Positions 23,802 to 36,676 of a stretch of 64,000 bases of DNA are shown piece after piece. The DNA is taken from NCBI GenBank assembly GCA_016748015.1, contig JAAOMT010000516.1, forward strand, positions 79,068 through 143,067. Direction: 5' to 3'. The stretch is from Geosiphon pyriformis (taxonomy: Eukaryota; Glomeromycota; Glomeromycetes; Archaeosporales; Geosiphonaceae). The notes beneath the pieces are model-generated. The model was not told the origin of the DNA. It did not search any database and was given only the letters and a program-made list of their open reading frames with translations. Both the position numbers and the translations under genes were made by a program. Each line of letters opens with the position of its first letter. Positions within the stretch are counted from its first letter, which is position 1.

Positions 23802-26800
23802 TTGAGTGTTGAATTAAACTAATTTTATGGCGAATTGTTTATCAAGAGATCTGTGATTAAAACAAAACGATCCTTTGTTATCAATTATTTATTTTCCATG
23901 ACAAACGGCTTTTCACTCATATAGATTCGATAAACATTGAGAAAAAGAAGATTTCTGAGCCGAATGCTTTTCTTGTTAAAACCAATGATATTTTTCAAGA
24001 TAATAAGTTACGCTTTGTGATATTTTCAACTGGACTTGGAAGCGCTTTTTTGATACATGTATTATTAAGCTACAAAATATTTCTAATAAAAATTCTTAAC
24101 CCCCAAAGCAGACTAGGATGACTCGAACCGTACTTTTGTATTCATAGATTTATATTTGAATCTGACTTGCTTTGACTGACGATATTCCCTTTATAATAGA
24201 AGCTCAACTTATTGGAATTTATGATCAAACTTTGAGCGTTTTAGAATTTACAAATAAAAGTCAAGAAATTACTTGATCACCAAATTTATATTACTATAGA
24301 TTTTGTTAGGAAAAAATATTTGCACATCTTTCTACTAGGAAAATTTAGCTAAAGAATTTATATATTTAAAAACGTACAATTTGGATTTTTGAAAAATACT
24401 CAATACAGTAAAAACCATAAAATCATGTGATTTATAATCCCAAACCTAAATACAAAAATGATAAAATCATTGAAAAATATTATTATTGGGTTTTTAATAG
24501 AATTTTCTTGTTAATGTGTTTTCATATAAACATAATTAGATAGAGGTATTAAACACAATGTAATCAAATGTATTAATTTATTTTGAGCAAAATTTTATAA
24601 ATTGGTTTTTTAAAATCTGAAACATATTTTTATAGTTTGTAGTAGGTTCTTGAAGAAATGGTTGTTTTTTATTGCTAATAAAAGTGTAATTCAACTGCTA
24701 TCTACACAAATACAACAAATACATGTCATAAAATAATGCTTTTTACATCTAACTAACCACTTGAACCACTCAAGACTAAATCTAAAACCTAAATTAATAG
24801 CTGCTTTCAAAAAGGATTGATTTATCATATCTCAAATACCTGAAACGATGTGTACAAGTTTTTTTAAATTAATAAAACTCAAATATCTTAAAATAAGCTC
24901 CATTTTTCTACAATATTAAAATTGATTCAACAAATTCAAGTCTATATCTTTAATTTGGCCACTAGCGTCATATCCTTTCTCAGCGCATTATCAAAAATAT
25001 TCAGACCAAATTTATAATTTTCAAATTAGGCAATTTACTATCTTTAAAAAATCTTTAAAACTCAGCATACTATTCTTTAAATACAAACTCTTGGCCAAAA
25101 CTAAATAAATTTTATTATAAGTTTTTACATTGGCATTGCATATTATGATATAAAATTTTCCAACTATTTCAGAACCATTAATTTATTCCAATATTTATTT
25201 ATTATGACAGTTTTTATTTTACTATCAATGTTGTATTAAAAAATTTGATTTTATTACATTGAATACGTATAATATTCAGATTATGAATCTTGTTTTTCTT
25301 AAAAACTAGCAATATTTTGTGCAATTTTTTATAATATACATATAAAACTTTGCCTTATTAATCTAGTTTTAAATACAAATTAGAATGTTAAACTATAGCT
25401 GCTATTTTTTGACTAATCTTGTTTATAATATTTAAATTCAAAAATTTGTTTGTTTAAATAAATTTTAATTAACACAATGTTACATGTTATAAAATTTTTG
25501 AACAAACTTTCTATATTATATCTTTTGTCTAGTTATTGAATGTTTTGTTTAATTTTAATTTTAATTTTAATTTCAATATGTAAACACTAATTTATCTGTT
25601 AAGTCTGCTAGCTTCTTTGTTTTTTTATTTTTAATTGTATCTAAATGTTTTTTAATTTTAATTTTAATTTTTATAATTTACTTAATATATGCTTTTTTTA
25701 ATTAATTCAGATTTAAAAACATTTAATGTAATATTGCATTTTCTATTTTTAAATTTATATTTGAAATTAGCACAACAGTTTTTAATTTTATCAAGATTGA
25801 CAACATAATTTTATTTAAATTTTCAAAATAAACTGTTGTTTTTTCAATTATGTATTACATATTTAAATTTTTACCAGTTTATCTGTTTTTGAATTCTTTA
25901 ATACTTAAAATCTTAAATAAATATTAAACTGTTTTTATTATAATTTTTGTATATAATAACTTTTTGTAATTATAAAAACTTTGTTTTGTTGTTCTTAAAT
26001 GCATTTTGTGTTTAAACCAATAAAAAGTTTCACTTTATTGAAAATAGTTATTTTGTAACATTTTTTTATTCAATATTTAGCAGCATAAAATAAATTCAGT
26101 TTTATAATATATTAATATTGTTAAAATATAAATATTTTTTTAAAATTATTTTTATTATGTGTTAATTATTGTATTTAAAAAATATTATTTTTAAATTTAA
26201 CATTATAAGATTGTATTTTATCAAGATTTTCATTACACTAACAGAAAAAGTGTTTAAAAATTTCATTTTTAACTTAATTAGTTTAACTAAAAAATTTATT
26301 AACAGTTATTCTATTACTTGTAAGTTTAAATTAATTATATATATATAAACAATGTTTTTACCAAATTTTTAAGATTTACGAAACAAAAACTGAAAATATT
26401 TTATTCTCAAAATTTATTCGTTTAAAAATATAAACTTATATAACAATGAAATAAAAACTTTTTCAATTTTTATTAAATATTTTAATAAATTAACAATTAT
26501 TTGAAATTTATAAAAAAAATAATTCAAAGTGTGTTTATAATTTTTGTATACATTAAAATAAAAAAATAAATAAAAACCACTTTTTTATAATTATGTTATT
26601 TTAATTTATTAATGTTTTTATAATATTATAACATTGTATAAATATGATTTTTTCGAAATATTTATATTAATTTATAATAAATTATTTGAATAAAAATTTT
26701 AATATTCAAGAAAAACACAAATATTATATTTAATTAGTATTAAAAAAAAATTAAGAATTAATATTTATTCAAAATTAATTTGACAGTAAAATATTTCAGA

Positions 26801-26925
26801 AAAATTTATAGCAATTTATTTAAAAAACATAAATTCAAAAATTATTATATATTGGACAAGCTTAAATTTTCTCGATTAAGTATTATTTCAATTTATATCT
26901 TTTTTAAATAAAAAAATTAAATGAA
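23802..26925. other. AT-rich, CpG-poor gene-free block
   Basis: From about 24300 the sequence becomes extremely AT-rich with TTTTAA-type runs (25545-25575, 25645-25670). No frame is recognisable. It resembles the flanks of the dead transposons at 45-64 kb and may be an eroded repeat region. Confidence 0.5.
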
Positions 26926-27750
26926 TAATAATAATAATAATAATAATAGTATAGTAGTCAAAAGTTTATCTTGCTAATTTCTGATTTCTTTATAATCAAT
27001 AATATTGGTCTAACCAAAAATCATAAAAACAGATCAATTAAAATTATTTGTTCCATAATTCAATAATACGTGAAAAATCATTTTTCCTTGGTTTTGATGA
27101 AAAAATAATTAATTCCTCAACCACTGTAAAATTTCATTTATAATATATATATATTGTTCCCTTACTATTTTAATCGTAACAGGGGTGAAAGAAAGAAGTT
27201 TCGATGAAGCAACTCGTTGATTCTTTTTTATTTTATTTTAAATCGAAATAAAAAAAAGCTACCTTAACTAGGTAACAGACTTTTTTTAAAATAATAATAA
27301 TAATAATAATAATATGATATCTAATTGTAATATATAGAAAAAAATCAATAATTTGAAAATGGTTATATCACCCACCCACAATCACAGGTCATTGATGATA
27401 TTCAAATAAATTAAAGTTTCAAAAAACTTTCCCACCAAACGGTTTGATTAACCTTATTCACAAGCTCATTGATGGACAAAAATTTTAAAAATCAAAAAAA
27501 AAAGGGTAAACTTCGATGAATCAAGACAAATTTTTTCCCAATCTGGAAATTTAAAAACCCTTTTTTACCGAAAAATGAAGTTTATAATTAATTCAATCAA
27601 GAATATAGGAATTCATCATATCTTGTTCATCATCCTAGTACAACGTTACCTAGCTTTTTAAAACTTTTGAACATACAGCAAAGTTATCACGAGGATATCG
27701 TAAATTCCCGATTCAAAGTTTTCGGCAAGATGGTAAATAAAAATTAATTT

Positions 27751-27792
<42 letters not shown>

Positions 27793-27796
27793 TTAT
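27751..27796. repeat. Inverted AAT/ATT microsatellite
   Basis: A run of AAT triplets passes directly into ATT triplets, making a self-complementary block able to form a hairpin or cruciform. A larger block of the same kind lies at 42373-42484. Confidence 0.9.
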
Positions 27797-28310
27797 CAAT
27801 GGGAAAAAAGTAGCCGAAACTTTATCGTCCCGTGTTTGACAAGTTTTCCACAAAACATTATGAATTTGAAAAATTAAACGTCATTTTTCATAAAACTTTA
27901 ATTTTTTTTCAAATATTTTTGTTGTGATATCAATTAAAAAATTAAATTGGTACCATTTTTGCGTGAACTTGAAAAGGGTGAGATAAAGCAGTGGCTTAAG
28001 CATTATTAGATCATTGATCCAAGCTTCTGGTTCAAAGTTTTTTTTCACTAAAATATCAGATTGAATTATAAATTTGGATATACATAACTTTTGGGTCTTT
28101 TACGAATTTAAAAATTAGTCTCAATGACATCATCTTGCTTTTAATTAATGAAGGTCATTTAAAATGGTTGCATCATCATTCAACCTTTTTTTTTAGGTTC
28201 AGCTCAAAATCTAATGTTAATTATGGAAATAAAATTATCCTCAGATAAAAAGCTTCTAAAACAACAAAAGAGCACCTGTAATAAAAGGTTTCAATTTTTG
28301 GAGTTATACT

Positions 28311-28430
28311 GATGATGATGATGATGATGATGATGATGTTTTTGTTTTTGTTTATGTTTTTGTTTTTTATTGTTTTTGTTTTTGTTGTTTTTGTTGTTGT
28401 TGTTGTTGTTGCTGTTGTTGTTGTTGTGTT
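28311..28430 (+). repeat. Compound GAT, TTTTTG and TTG microsatellite
   Basis: Nine GAT triplets followed by TTTTTG-like hexamers and then TTG triplets with few interruptions. Confidence 0.9.
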
Positions 28431-30864
28431 ATTGTTATAATATTCCAGTTGCGAGAATCTTTTTAGCTCTAATTCTAGATTTGAGAATTTTGAATTCAGT
28501 GATTATATTAGAGACAATTGATAACTATTGAATCGACTATATTATTTATAATAAATAAAAGGTAAACTGAATTTCATGGTTGACACAAAGACGGGTATCA
28601 CCTTAAAAATACTTCAAAATAATTTAAATTTCGTTTCACAGAGTAACTTTTGGCACCACATTAATTAATGAATGGATGAAATGCAAAATTCTAAATTTAG
28701 CTTTTTTTGGTAATGAATTTTGAATAATACAACGATCACGATGATGACGATGATGATACAAGTAACACATACATTATACATGCAGTAAAGGATTTGAAAA
28801 TTTAGAATAAATTATTTGTAATTTTGCTAGGTGAAAATCTTATTGATCACTTTTAAATTATTACCATGAAAATTTTTGAAAATTCTCAGAATAAAAACTT
28901 GACATTTGATTCCCGAGAAATGATTTTATTTAAAATCCCTCATTATCATTGGATTATTGAATTTAAAATTTCCCTTCTTATCGCATCCTAAATTCCCAAT
29001 TTACACACACGAGTACATCGGAATGTCCGTATATGTATTTTTCAAAACTTTATTTTGCCCCTTAAATAATCTTTCCTTTCTGATTACGAACCTCATGAAC
29101 CTTGCATCCAAAGACGTCATCATTAAATCTGATAGTTTGTTGGAATGAATTTTAAAATCCCATTCCACTTCACAACACCCTCAGCTGTCTCGTGTAAAAC
29201 TTAGATTAATGTCAATTGTCGAATCACTTAAACTTGATTATTCATCTGGCGTCAATAAAAACCTTACATTTCATAATGTATGCCTTGAAAACAACAACAA
29301 CAACAACCAACTCTTGAAAAACTAAATATCCAATCGGAACCTTTTATCAAAAAAAAAGTTTTGACCTAGTATATTTATTTTTTTAAAATAAGGAAGCCTG
29401 AAATTCTACGCCACAATTTGAATTGTTCTCAAATAGACATTTATTAAATTTACCCTTCTTTTAATGATACTCGATTCTCTTTATTACTTGCATATTATTT
29501 GAGTCTTTTGAAGTCATGCATTTCACGACAGAGATCTGACGAAGCAGCAACGGGGTAAACATTTTGTTGGAAAATTTCAATCTACTATAATGATGATGGA
29601 CAACTGAAACATGAAATATCAATGATCTTCAACAATATTATTTTTTTGGGGGGGAGAGGGTAGAGGGGGATGAAGGTCAGGATTCAAAAAATATTAAAGT
29701 TTCCAAATAAGTTTTACCTTAAGAAATTGAATTTATTCTTTTTTGAATACAGACAATAATGATTGGGAACTCGTTTCTTAAATGGATATATTGTTTATTA
29801 TTATTATTATATTACTAAAAACTAATTATTGATTTGGAAATGAAAAATTTCAATTGAATATTTGACCAGTGAGAATGACTTGTTCATTATTTCTAGTATG
29901 AAATTCGTAAACAAAAATCCAGATCTTTGTAAGCTTTTTTAAAAAGAATCTAAAACATTCACGTCAAATAAATGAATTCTCCTGGACTAAACCAATTTAG
30001 ATTTTTAAAAGAAAATTAGAATTGAGCAGCAGTCGAGAAAACCAGATTGTTTGTTGACTGACTGACTAATTGATTGATTGACTGATTTCTTTGATACTTT
30101 TATTTGATGCTATTTCACTTGCATTCTTTAATTGATTCTTTGTTTATCTTTTTCTAATTTCTTAAAATGTGATAGGAAAATTATTTTTCAAATTAATTCA
30201 ATTCTTTCTTTGATTCAAATCTTTTGAAACGTTATAATCAGAAACTGAGAATTCGAAAGTTCTAAATATTTTTTATAAATCTTGAAGAGTTTTTAAAACT
30301 AAAAATTTATTTGAAGTCCAAAAAGAGTTATTAATGATTATTCTATGCTACAAAAAAAACCAAAAAAAGAACCAAAAACTTTTGAACCCTTTTCTTTAGA
30401 ATGATCAGATCAATCAAATATAATAACGTCATCGATCATCAATGATTGGAAAATTCTCTGAAAAAAAGATTAACACATGAAAGCATAAAAATTTATTTTT
30501 AGATATAGGCTCGGGAAATATAATTTGTATTTTTCAAGATACAATTAGTAGCATGATTTACTAGGTACATTGTACATTGTACATTGTGCATTGTAACCCA
30601 GTTCTAAAAATCTGATATTACAAAACGGTTTAGATTTCAATATGCACTATGATGACATTAATGAAAAGAATGGTGGTAATGATTTAAAAAAAGATTATGG
30701 ACATTGTTATGTTGATGTGGATCAATAGACTGTGATACCAATATTTATTTATTTATTTAAAAATAGAGATGCCAATAAAATTTTAAATTAAATTGCACAA
30801 AATAAGGAGAAATAATAATTACAATCATGAATTTAGAAATATTTTCATGATGTTGAAGGTCGAT

Positions 30865-30952
30865 GAAAAGGGGAAGAAGGGGAAAGGGAAGGGAAAAAGG
30901 AAGAGGAAAAGGAAAAGGAAGAAGAAGAGGAAAAGGAAGAGGAAAGAGAAGA
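30865..30952 (+). repeat. 88-nt uninterrupted purine tract
   Basis: Only A and G from 30865 to 30952, built of GGAA, GGAAA and GAA units. Mirror-repeat-like purine tracts of this length can form triplex DNA. Confidence 0.9.
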
Positions 30953-31321
30953 TGGAATGTTTAATTTAAATTTCACAGAATCAGCCCTTCCTAATTATAA
31001 AATATCAATATTAAATGATATTATTACAAGAAAAGGATTTCAGTTTCAGAATATTAAAAAAAAAAAAAATTAAAAAAAATTACCCAAATCAAAGACGAAA
31101 AGTTTTTTAAATTAGTTGTATTTTTGATAAGTCTAGTTGCTCCTCATATGACGCCATATGGATGATTGGATAGCTCGGAACCATACGATAATCACCATCA
31201 CTATCACTAATGATTAATAATAATAATATTATTATTATTACTATTCTTATCACTATTATTACTAGTACTGATGCTAATAATTATCATTGTTGTTGTTGTT
31301 GTTATTATTATTTTATTATTA

Positions 31322-31363
<42 letters not shown>

Positions 31364-31423
31364 AATAATTCATCATAGAAGTGTTTGATGGACTTCAAAC
31401 GCCGAGTTTCTTTCAAATTAAAT

Positions 31424-31454
<31 letters not shown>

Positions 31455-31772
31455 TTCAATTGTTATTAAATAGGATCATGAGAATAAATGACGAATGATT
31501 CAGAATATCATTATAGATTTTCGAACAAAAGTTTTAAATAAAGAATGAAGGCTTAAAAAAATTTCATTCTAAATCTAATAATAAATGAGATGAAAAAAAA
31601 ATTAAATTTGTTTGGAGCTATTCAGGAAAAATATTAAATATCAGAATTAACCTTATTAATTTTTGATAAACGTAAATGAGATAGAAGGTTCTTTTTTCTG
31701 ATTTTTTTAAAATTAAAACTTTTAATATCAGGTCTACGAAATTCAACTGGTTAATTGCCCTTTTCTATTAGG

Positions 31773-31851
31773 AGTTATAGTTAAGATTAGAGTTAGAGTT
31801 AAGATTAGAATTAGAATTAGAATTAGAATTAGAATTAGAATTAGAGTTAAA
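31773..31851 (+). repeat. Degenerate TTAGAA/TTAGAG hexamer array
   Basis: About 13 hexamers in register: variants of GTTATA, GTTAAG, ATTAGA, GTTAGA, with six consecutive ATTAGA units. It differs from the fungal telomere hexamer TTAGGG by G-to-A at one or two positions. Confidence 0.85.
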
Positions 31852-33004
31852 GTTTTCATGTTGAAAATTAAAAAAAAAATTTCAGCCAAAAAGAACAATC
31901 TAAAGAAACAAGTATTTCTTGTGTAAAAAAAAATTCTTTGTTCTTTAAAGGAAAAAATGATGTCAAAAATTTTGAATTTCCCTTTAGGAAGTTTAAAAAA
32001 TTTAGTTTGGAAGTTTCAAAAGCAAAACCGTTTTGAATTTAAATAAATAAAAAATTTCAATTTGATGACTAATAATACTATTTTTCAACACCTATTAAAT
32101 ATGAAGTTCAAGTTGTTTAGTTGGTTAATTGGTTGGTTTGTTGGTTGGTTGAATCAATGAAAGAAATCTAAATCTGCACGCAAAACGCCCACCAAACAAG
32201 GCTGATTTTTGGTCTCATATGACACCATTCAAAAAAAATGGTTACTATTTTACTATGAACCAATGATTTTTTTGAATTTCGTATAAACAATCAATTATGA
32301 AGTTTCCCTTTTTCAGCTTTTTCATCATAGAATTCAATTATATTAAGAAACAGAAAGGCCTAAAGAGAGATAGTTTGATTGGAATACTTTTTTTTTTAAA
32401 AAAAAATGTACAATTAAAAAAATTAAAAAAAAAAGGTTTGAATGTTTAAAGAAATAAAAGAAAAATAAAGAGTGAAAAATCGAAATGAAAATAATCATTA
32501 GAATCTAATGATAATAACCTTTAATGTTTACATGATAAAAATTCCAAAGAAAATACAAAGTTTTTCAAAGAAAAGTTTCCAAAAAAAAATAATAATCTTA
32601 GGCTTGAAATTTGTAATAATGATTATTCTATACTTTATATTTGAAGCTGTACAATTAATTACATAGTATTTCTTTGACAAGTATTTATTCATGGTTTTTA
32701 ATTATAATTATTTGATGAAAAATTTTAATGTCAAAAAAATTTAATGTGAGAGAGAGAGAATGAAGCTGGATTCTGGTTGGCTGTGATTTTGTCGTAAGTT
32801 TAAAGAAATCTTGAAATATTTTGATTTGTATATATGTGGTTTTTCGCAAAGATATTCGTGGATTTTTTTTTTGATAATGTTGTTTTTAAAAGTTCAGCTT
32901 TTATTACTATTATAATTTTCATCTTAATAATTTTCATTTCACCATGAATAAAAACATTGGAGTTTTAAAAATGAAAATTCTCCTTCACTCACTCACTCAC
33001 TCAC

Positions 33005-34072
33005 TCATGGTTTATTGTTCTGAATATTATTTCCCATGGTACCTTTACCATAACCACTATTTCCATGCCTTGCTCTTTCTCGTTTTGAGGCAGAATTTGA
33101 ATTATCAATTTTCATGTTATTTTTTCCAACACCACCGCCACCACCACCTATCCCTCTTCGAATAACTCCACTTCTGTCCAATCGTTTCAAAATTTTGTCC
33201 TCCACCAACTGACTTTTTAACTCATCAACAATGGTTTTCAAGCCCAAATTTTCTTCTTTCAAATCTTTCATTTGTCTTCCTAAAAGTCCATTTTCAGCTG
33301 TCAGAGCACTTATTCGTGAATTTAATTCTTGTATCTGTGAGCTCATCTCTTGAGTTTGTTTATGTTTTTTTGCACGATATTTTGCCGAAGCAACTTTATT
33401 TCTTTCTCGCCTTTCGTGAAGGGTGAGTGGTGATAGAGGATCCAAAGGATCGTCTAAAGCTCCTGGTGATGATACTGTTGGAGATGAAATAGATTTCGCA
33501 GCGTATTGATAAAGTAAAGGTGATGGCGGTTGTTGTTGTTGGGTAGGAGTTATAGCGGAATTTGGAGCGGATGATGAAGTACTTGGGGATAATAATTGTA
33601 ATATTTGTAGTTGTGGATTGGAATGACGAGAATTAAAGGAGTTGTTATTGCTGCTGCTACTATTATTATTATTGCTATTGTTATTGTTATTGTTATTGTT
33701 ATTGCTGGTATTGTTGGTCAAAGAGGTTGGTTCTGGAATTTTTAAATGTTGTTGTAAATAATGAACGGAATCGAAAAATTCGTTGGGAGTTTGAGAAGGA
33801 GTCGAAATTTGTGGTTTTATTCGCGGAAGAGATGAGGTGGAATTTGGAAGTGAAAGTGAATTTAGAATTGGTAAAGGGTGTAAATTATTTCCTTCGAATG
33901 ATAATAATTCCTGTACACGAAGTCTTCTACCATGATTTGGTGGTGAATTGCCTCCGCTAAAATCTGAATTTTCTGGAGATGAAATGGCCACATCGATTGT
34001 TACCAATGGAGCTGGTGGTGACCTTGGCGAAGAATGATATGAGCTAGTGGTAGTATAAGTTGTTGATGTCAT
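33005..34072 (-). CDS. bZIP transcription factor
   Basis: A single-exon gene, ATG at 34072, 355 residues, nuclear DNA-binding regulator. The N-terminal 210 residues are Ser/Pro/Asn/Gln-rich with Asn runs (about 121-144) and a short Gln run, typical of fungal activation regions. The bZIP domain lies at about 219-286. The basic region is RRERNKVASAKYRAKKHK with the invariant N-x7-R (Asn225, Arg233). A leucine zipper follows with Leu at 250, 257, 264, 271, 278 and 285, six perfect heptads. The basic region (N-x2-ASA-x2-R-x2-KK) is closest to the Cys-3/MetR type that controls sulfur assimilation in filamentous fungi, but this is a motif impression only. The tail has a Gly run and basic residues. 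Upstream sequence has CT-rich stretches and a GAT array. Reading frame intact, well isolated from other genes. Confidence 0.92.
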   Translation of the reverse strand: MTSTTYTTTSSYHSSPRSPPAPLVTIDVAISSPENSDFSGGNSPPNHGRRLRVQELLSFEGNNLHPLPILNSLSLPNSTSSLPRIKPQISTPSQTPNEFFDSVHYLQQHLKIPEPTSLTNNTSNNNNNNNNNSNNNNSSSSNNNSFNSRHSNPQLQILQLLSPSTSSSAPNSAITPTQQQQPPSPLLYQYAAKSISSPTVSSPGALDDPLDPLSPLTLHERRERNKVASAKYRAKKHKQTQEMSSQIQELNSRISALTAENGLLGRQMKDLKEENLGLKTIVDELKSQLVEDKILKRLDRSGVIRRGIGGGGGGVGKNNMKIDNSNSASKRERARHGNSGYGKGTMGNNIQNNKP

Positions 34073-34261
34073 TTTTCAAAAATAAATTTAGAAATCGAAT
34101 TTCAAGATTTAAATGTTTTTTTTTGGTCAAAAATTGGGGGCTGAATCGACGATAGTTGGATTAAATTTCTATTTCTCTTTCACTTTCTCTCTCTCTTGCT
34201 CAAATATTTATCCACAATTAAATCACCAATGATATTTGAAATTTGATGAGTTTTGACGTAT

Positions 34262-34268
34262 GATGATA

Positions 34269-34306
<38 letters not shown>

Positions 34307-34334
34307 AATGATTATGATGATTATGATTATTATT
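34262..34334 (+). repeat. GAT/ATT microsatellite upstream of the bZIP gene
   Basis: GAT triplets from 34262 to about 34313, then GATTAT and TATTAT units, about 190 bp upstream of the bZIP start codon, so probably in its promoter or 5' leader. Confidence 0.9.
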
Positions 34335-34639
34335 ATTATTCTTTTATTTTTATTACCACTACTTCTATTTATTTTTATTATTAAACCAAAAGTTCTTAAC
34401 GGAAGTTTTTTATTTGCTCAACACACCAGGTTGGCAGGCAGGTAAAGCAATAATAGACAAAAAAACAACAAAAGTCAACGACGAAGAGTCAATTTGTTAA
34501 AAATCCGATCTCCGGGATGGTCGCAACCATTTATATATTTTTTTTCTCGCTATAATCATACTACAGACCTTTTAAAGTATTTTTCTTAAATGCAATAGGT
34601 TGATCTTATTGTAAAAATTATTTATATTTAAATTCAATA

Positions 34640-35316
34640 CTAGTTTTTTTTTTTTTAAAAAAAAAAAAAACTAGGTTATACCGGCTTCGCTCATTGAAAA
34701 ATTTTTGCCGAGAATTTTATTTTTTTTATTTTTAAAGAAGAAAATTTTTTATTATAGCTAATATATTTTCATACTGTTATTGTGTGACAATAACACTACA
34801 GAAATTTTGAGGGTAAAAGCGAAACAAAAAGAAAAAAAAAGCTTATTTTATTTTAAGATTAAATAATAATATCAAAAAAAAAAAAAAAGTTTCGATAACA
34901 TTTAAAAACCAATATTTTTTTTTTCTGGTAGGTAAAATTAATAAGGAAATAAGATATCAAATTTCATCATTTTCAATTTTTTTTTTTAACAGACAAAAAA
35001 ATCACACACACATACAGATATTAAATTCTTTATTAATTTTAATGTACATCCTAAAAATAAAAATAAACAAAAAACACCTTCCAAAGCAATTTCCGTGTTT
35101 TCCTTCGATTTGACCCACTCGATCATGTCACCTATGTAAAAACAGCCTATACGCTGTTATACTTATCGGGCATTTTCTTTTAAATTACATATATAGTTTA
35201 AAACTTGTTTTTTTAATTAAAAGATGTATAAAAATGAAATTGAATTAAAATATATAATTTTATATTAAAACTTTTTAGTGTTTTTTTTGTACATCCCCGA
35301 AATTACCTAGACAATA
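34640..35316 (-). mobile_element. Possible non-autonomous Helitron (minus orientation)
   Basis: Read on the minus strand the left boundary is GCGAAGCCGGTATAACCTAG followed by T, which resembles a Helitron 3' end (GC-rich arm, then CTAG, then T). It sits beside a CTAG-T13-A14-CTAG palindrome at 34640-34674. The possible 5' TC end is TCTAGGTAATTTCGGGGATG near 35316. The interior is non-coding but of higher GC than its flanks at 35080-35170. No Rep/helicase remnant is present, so this is a tentative call. Confidence 0.3.
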
Positions 35317-36553
35317 TAAAAAAGCCAAATATAAATAAATAAAATTATTATTGTTATTATTATTATTATTATTACTACTACTACTTATATCAATATTTAT
35401 CTTTAGGGATAAGTTAACCTTCTTTGGCCCTACACGCTTCTCAATTACCGATCATACACTCAATTTCCATTATGTCCTAGGTGTGCGTGTGTGCTTGATA
35501 TCAAAAGTAGTACTGATAGCTAATAATGTGTTTCTTTTTGTTGTTGGTGCAACTTTACAAGATGATGCATACTGCATAATAGATTTTTCGGAACATGAAT
35601 TCCAATCACAGAACTTTATCATCTATATGTTCTTGTTCCCAATAATATCTTGTGAGCAAATAACGGTAAAAAATATTTTTGGTAAATTTTCTTAATTTTA
35701 ATTCTTAATTTTAATTCTGAATCGGGATAATAAGAAAAGACGGTTGCATGGAAAATATTTGAAATATCCCGATTTAATTTTTTAACAAAAAAAATCTTAA
35801 TTACAATAAAATTAAGAAATTTCCTCCTCCTCCTCCTCCTCCTCCTCCTTCCATCTAAATTGAAAATCAAAATTTATTTTTTAAATTTTTCTTTTACCTA
35901 AAAATGTAGGTCTGAAAATTTTTATTTTGACACACATGCATACATTTTCCAAATTGTGTATACCTCATTAGAAATTTCGTCATTTTTTTTTACTGTTCCA
36001 AAATCCTAAAATCCTAATAATAATAATAATAATAATAATAAACAAATGCAAGCAGTCAGCATTTATCAGACTTTAGATAATCATCCTTTTCATCACAACA
36101 ATATCGTCATAATCTTCATAATCTAAGATCCCAATAGCCGAGACTAATTTGTGAGATGCAAATGGCTGAGCCGCAATTCTTCATCGTTTTAAATTTCCGA
36201 TGTTAGGATTTGGTAGTTTGATCATTTGGATAAACGCCCAGGTATAAAAAAAAAAGAACCAGTCTGGTACTTGTGTAACAGGTAACCAATCAAAAATTAA
36301 GAAAAATTGGTTACGAGCAACTGGGTCTCGATACCATTGGTAAAGATTGTTTTGACGAAATGTAAATGTGCCAATAAAAGGGTAAAAACTTGATTTAATT
36401 AATTTCTTTTGAAAATTCTCCAAGTTGAGAATATTTTTTGTGTGGGAAACATGAAAAAAATACAATTTCCAGAATATTTCACGTGTCCCACCAAGGACCT
36501 CGATCTCAGCAGTTCAATCAAAAGTTTTGAAACAAACTTGACAAAATAGCTTT

Positions 36554-36592
36554 CCTCTTCTTCTTCTTCTTCTTCTTCTTCTTCTTCTTCTT

Positions 36593-36623
<31 letters not shown>

Positions 36624-36676
36624 TTTTTCTTCTTCTTCTTCTTCTTCTTCTTCTTCTTCTTCTTCTTTTTCTTCTT
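36554..36676 (+). repeat. TTC/CTT polypyrimidine array
   Basis: About 120 bp of TTC triplets with one interruption (ttatttttc near 36620). The complement is a GAA array, the repeat class that forms triplex structures. Confidence 0.9.

Larger units (their letters stand above)
26926..33004. other. Microsatellite-rich gene-free interval
   Basis: About 6 kb with no supported gene but many simple repeats: AAT at 26928-26949 and 27289-27312, an inverted AAT/ATT block at 27751-27796, GAT and TTG/TTTTTG arrays at 28311-28430, a purine tract at 30865-30952, AAT/ATT and GTT at 31213-31363, TTTA at 31427-31453, a TTAGAA/TTAGAG hexamer array at 31773-31851, and CACT at 32985-33006. The antisense of the last abuts the bZIP stop codon. 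Confidence 0.6.

Noticed and set aside
24108-24160. tRNA-like phrase (ggttcgagtc on the minus strand)
   Set aside because: The bases around it do not form a T-arm stem and no acceptor or anticodon arms are present.
28957-29148. 63-codon plus-strand frame
   Set aside because: Short, hydrophobic by AT-rich composition, no homology that I recognise, no splice partners.
29281-31363. Possible CRISPR-like spacing among repeats
   Set aside because: The repeats are contiguous simple sequences without unique spacers, and the organism is eukaryotic.
35351-35695. 114-codon plus-strand frame beginning with a Leu run
   Set aside because: The start lies in an ATT array and the rest shows no domain. It could be a transposon shard but is not supportable.
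36181-36465. 94-codon minus-strand frame rich in Phe/Trp
   Set aside because: No recognisable motif, flanked by simple repeats, and no paralogue in the window.
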